Assembly: GCA_020086605.1 (NCBI GenBank)
Contig: JACBWW010000008.1
Coordinates: 18,757,352-18,821,351 of the forward strand
Direction of reading: 5' to 3'
DNA: 64,000 nt
Source: Lanius collurio
Lineage: Eukaryota > Chordata > Aves > Passeriformes > Laniidae
Shown: positions 61,601 through 64,000 of the stretch, piece after piece
Layout of the letters: each line of letters begins with the position of its first letter
Numbering within the stretch: position 1 is the first letter of the stretch
Notes under the pieces: generated by a model
What the model saw: the letters and a program-made list of their open reading frames with translations, nothing else
The model's database searches: none
What the model was told of the DNA's origin: nothing
Made by a program: the position numbers and the translations under genes

Positions 61601-63439
61601 ATTCCCATTCCTCATCTGACCCATGGATTAATGCACACCCAGTCTTCCCACAGCCTTGGTAATGTGGCTTTTATGAACAGCTGTATACTTGTGTCAAAAT
61701 GGAGTTGTAGGAATAAGTGATTACTTTTTTTCTAGAGACAGAGACAGAAGGCATGCCTGAGGCCTGAGTTTGGGCTAGGTTTGCTCTGTTTCTTGGCAGG
61801 GAAAATGTAATGCTGCATACTGATTTGGCTACAGAGCTGCTGCTATCTCAGCCAGCTTGCAAATAAGCTTCTCGTGCAGTCTGCAGGTACACTTGGGCAT
61901 TCTGCTACTGTAACTTGGAAGAAAAAGTGGGAGATTACAGAGTGCAGGCTAGGATGGCTTTCCCTTGCAAGATGTAAGAAGGTCGGTTTCAAATGTTTAC
62001 TGTAATGTTATTTTATCCAAGAGAGCACCTTTAGAAGAAAGCAAGTTTGTTTTGTAAAACCTCACAATAAATAGTACGGTAAACTTGGCACCTTGAGATA
62101 AGTATTAGGTAAATGCTTCCTATGCAAAAGTGGGAGAATCGATCTTCAAGTAACTGCTGCATGGGACAGTCTAGCAGCTTCATGGACTTTTGCAGCTCAG
62201 AGGGAACACAGCTTAAATACCTCGTTTCAGCAAAGTAGGTGAGAAGAAATAGTGCCAGTCCGGCTTATCAGAACACTTCGTGTACTTAGTTTTAACCATG
62301 TGTTTGTGTCCTCTTAAAGTCAAGCTTAACAATATTCCCTAAACTTTTACCAGACAAAGCTTGCTTTTCTTACACTTGCTTTTTACCATGTGCAGTACCA
62401 CTTCTTTCCAGCGGAGGGAAAGCGTGTACTTCTATTCTGCCTATTTTCCCCTTTCCACATAAGCCTTTCAGCACAGCAGACCAAGGCAATATACTGACAC
62501 TAAACAAAGCATAGAGAAATCACGTTTATATTAAGTAACTTACTTTGCAAAAACAGGTACTAATTTGGAGAAAGGTAAAGTCATGTGAAGGTAAAAATAT
62601 TTGTCTAGGAAGTCAATGCCTGTAAGACTAAGGGCTAAGGGGACACAGGACTGAGCAGCGTCTCTGTATCCCCATTTTTCCTTCTTATTTTTACCTCTAC
62701 CCCTATGGTTAATAACTAGTAACACTAGAGTGAATTGACTAGGCTTTGCAGAGTGAATTAGGAAGGCACCTGAATGCAGCAGCACATGCCCATTAAAAAA
62801 CTGCAGATGGGCAGAAAGAGCGTACACAATACAGTATATTTAACACTTGAGCACTGTTACCTTCCTAATGCAATACCTATGGAGAGAAAAATAAACAAAT
62901 ATTGTTCTACTCTTTTGGTGGTTTTGGCTGGGGGGACTATGTGTGTTGAGGCATGCATCCTGCTGTTGACAGTCTAAAATAAGTATATTCTGTTATTTTA
63001 AGATGTGAAGTGAGAGATTTTCAGGGACTGACACTGAAATAACTTACACAATTACATGCTCTGAAAGTCGTTCTAAATCAACTAGTCTTTGATTTTTACC
63101 AGCACTGAAAGTATTCTGTCTGCCAACAAGAAAATATTACTTCAGAAATGTGTAACACACTAAGAAAATAATGAATTTTGGTATTTTTGCATCTTCATAG
63201 TGTAGAAATGCAAAACTGTTTCACATTTCAATATTTTTCTCCCAAATCATGCTCACTCTAACGATTGTCTGTACACAAACACTTAGATCAGAGGTCCTAC
63301 ACTACAATTAACTTCCAACTTGATCGATTTGCTGCTTATGAAGAGATTTCAGAGCTGACTATTGTCAGACAGCTGTGGGGGGTGTCCCTAGGCATGGGTC
63401 TCCTCGTAAAGCAAGGGACAAGGTAGCGCCTTGGCAGTG
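55633..63439. other. Noncoding DNA, RAB3C-PLK2 intergenic (inferred)
   Basis: Almost 8 kb of AT-rich sequence with no recognised exon, RNA gene or transposon. By synteny GAPT could lie in this interval, but no GAPT-like reading frame was seen. A minus-strand frame at 55862-55703 ends at a consensus GTGAGT donor but is not recognised. Confidence 0.5.
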
Positions 63440-64000
63440 GGGCATTCACACCAGTGATTGGCACCATCCGAGAAAGCCCATGGGCCTCAGCTCCATGCTG
63501 GCCCCGTCTCTCTGCTGCAGTGGAGCTGCTTTGGCATAGGCGGCACAAACTCCTTCCCTTCCTCTCATGCAGCAACAGGCACGCTGCTCCCACATCTCGG
63601 ATCGTCCATCACCAACCCCCGCTGCCCCGCACGCAGCGATACTCGAGGAGAACACATCTGAGGCTGAAGCTCTCTTTGTCGAGCTTCCACACCGGACTGT
63701 AGCGGCCAAAGGAGCCTCTGTCGCTGCAGGAGGACAAGAGAGTGGTTCAGCCCCCGTTCGCTCCGCCGCTCGGCTCCGGCCACAGGGCCGGGGAAAGGCG
63801 GACAGAACAGAACAACCCAGCGCTGCTCAACACTCCTCAGGCCGCCCTGAGGCGGGGCGGGGCCGGGCCAGGCCTAGTCGGGCGGGAGGAGTGGAGTCGG
63901 AGCGGGGACCGCCCCTCAGCGGTGGGGCGGAGCCCGCACCTTCTATATAAAGGGCGAGCCGCGGCGCTGCTCGGCATCGAGACCGGAGCGGGTGGGAGGT
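63440..64000 (+). promoter_or_regulatory. PLK2: GC-rich promoter region, probable PLK2 promoter
   Basis: GC and CpG content rise strongly from about 63440 to the edge. GC boxes (Sp1 type) are seen at 63851-63864 (GGCGGGGCGGGG), 63909-63915 (CCGCCCC) and 63923-63930 (TGGGGCGG), just before a TATA box. PLK2 encodes an immediate-early polo-like kinase and in mammals lies beside RAB3C, transcribed in the opposite direction; strand and position here match. No PLK2 coding sequence is inside the window, so the assignment rests on synteny only. Confidence 0.5.
63944..63952 (+). promoter_or_regulatory. TATA box TATATAAAG
   Basis: A near-consensus TATA element lies in GC-rich context 30 bases upstream of about 63975, where GCTCGGCATCGAG could hold the start site. 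The last 20-30 bases of the window would then be 5' UTR. Confidence 0.75.

Noticed and set aside
1..64000. tRNA, rRNA or CRISPR-like arrays
   Set aside because: No cloverleaf-like genes, rRNA blocks or regularly spaced repeat-spacer arrays were seen; the tandem arrays present are microsatellites and one minisatellite.

Overview
The window looks like avian nuclear DNA, most likely from a songbird. It is AT-rich and gene-poor. The dispersed repeats are CR1 LINE 3' fragments (ending in the typical ATTCTATGATTCT-like tail) and long LTRs of avian ERV types; no mammalian SINE or L1 sequence was seen. The only cellular protein-coding exon identified is exon 2 of RAB3C, on the minus strand near the left edge (2502-2729). 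At the right edge (63440-64000) a GC-rich, Sp1-rich segment ends in a TATA box reading rightward. In other vertebrates PLK2 lies next to RAB3C and is transcribed away from it, so this edge is probably the PLK2 promoter. The window would then hold part of RAB3C intron 2, exon 2, intron 1 and the RAB3C-PLK2 intergenic space. In birds this block would be expected on chromosome Z (inference).

Layout. 1-13 kb: RAB3C exon 2, three CR1 pieces (the third at 13.25 kb), a 370-bp assembly gap and a 19-bp GC-rich minisatellite beside a GC-rich segment that could hold the RAB3C promoter. 13-22 kb: plain noncoding DNA with one strikingly well-formed candidate exon (13901-13986, +). 22.5-25.0 kb: a compact minus-strand endogenous retrovirus with two diverged LTRs, a gag-matrix-like ORF, a very GC-rich block and an intact 153-codon cold-shock-domain (Y-box-like) ORF. 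25-39 kb: noncoding DNA with two same-family solo LTRs, each with its own target-site duplication; the second is nested inside an older LTR. 39.7-49.7 kb: a dense repeat cluster made of a 917-bp LTR, three copies of one LTR family in both orientations, a related LTR, another probable LTR and several interrupted CR1 fragments. 49.7-63.4 kb: mostly featureless noncoding DNA with simple repeats and one CR1. 63.4-64.0 kb: the promoter region.

The most interesting object is the ERV at 22.5-25.0 kb. Its layout resembles a gag-plus-captured-host-gene retrovirus: no pol or env is visible, and a cellular-type RNA-binding cold-shock domain sits between the LTRs on the same strand. The LTRs differ by about 13% by eye, but the cold-shock ORF is still open and keeps the key nucleic-acid-contact residues. 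Family assignments are from pattern recognition; no database search was possible.
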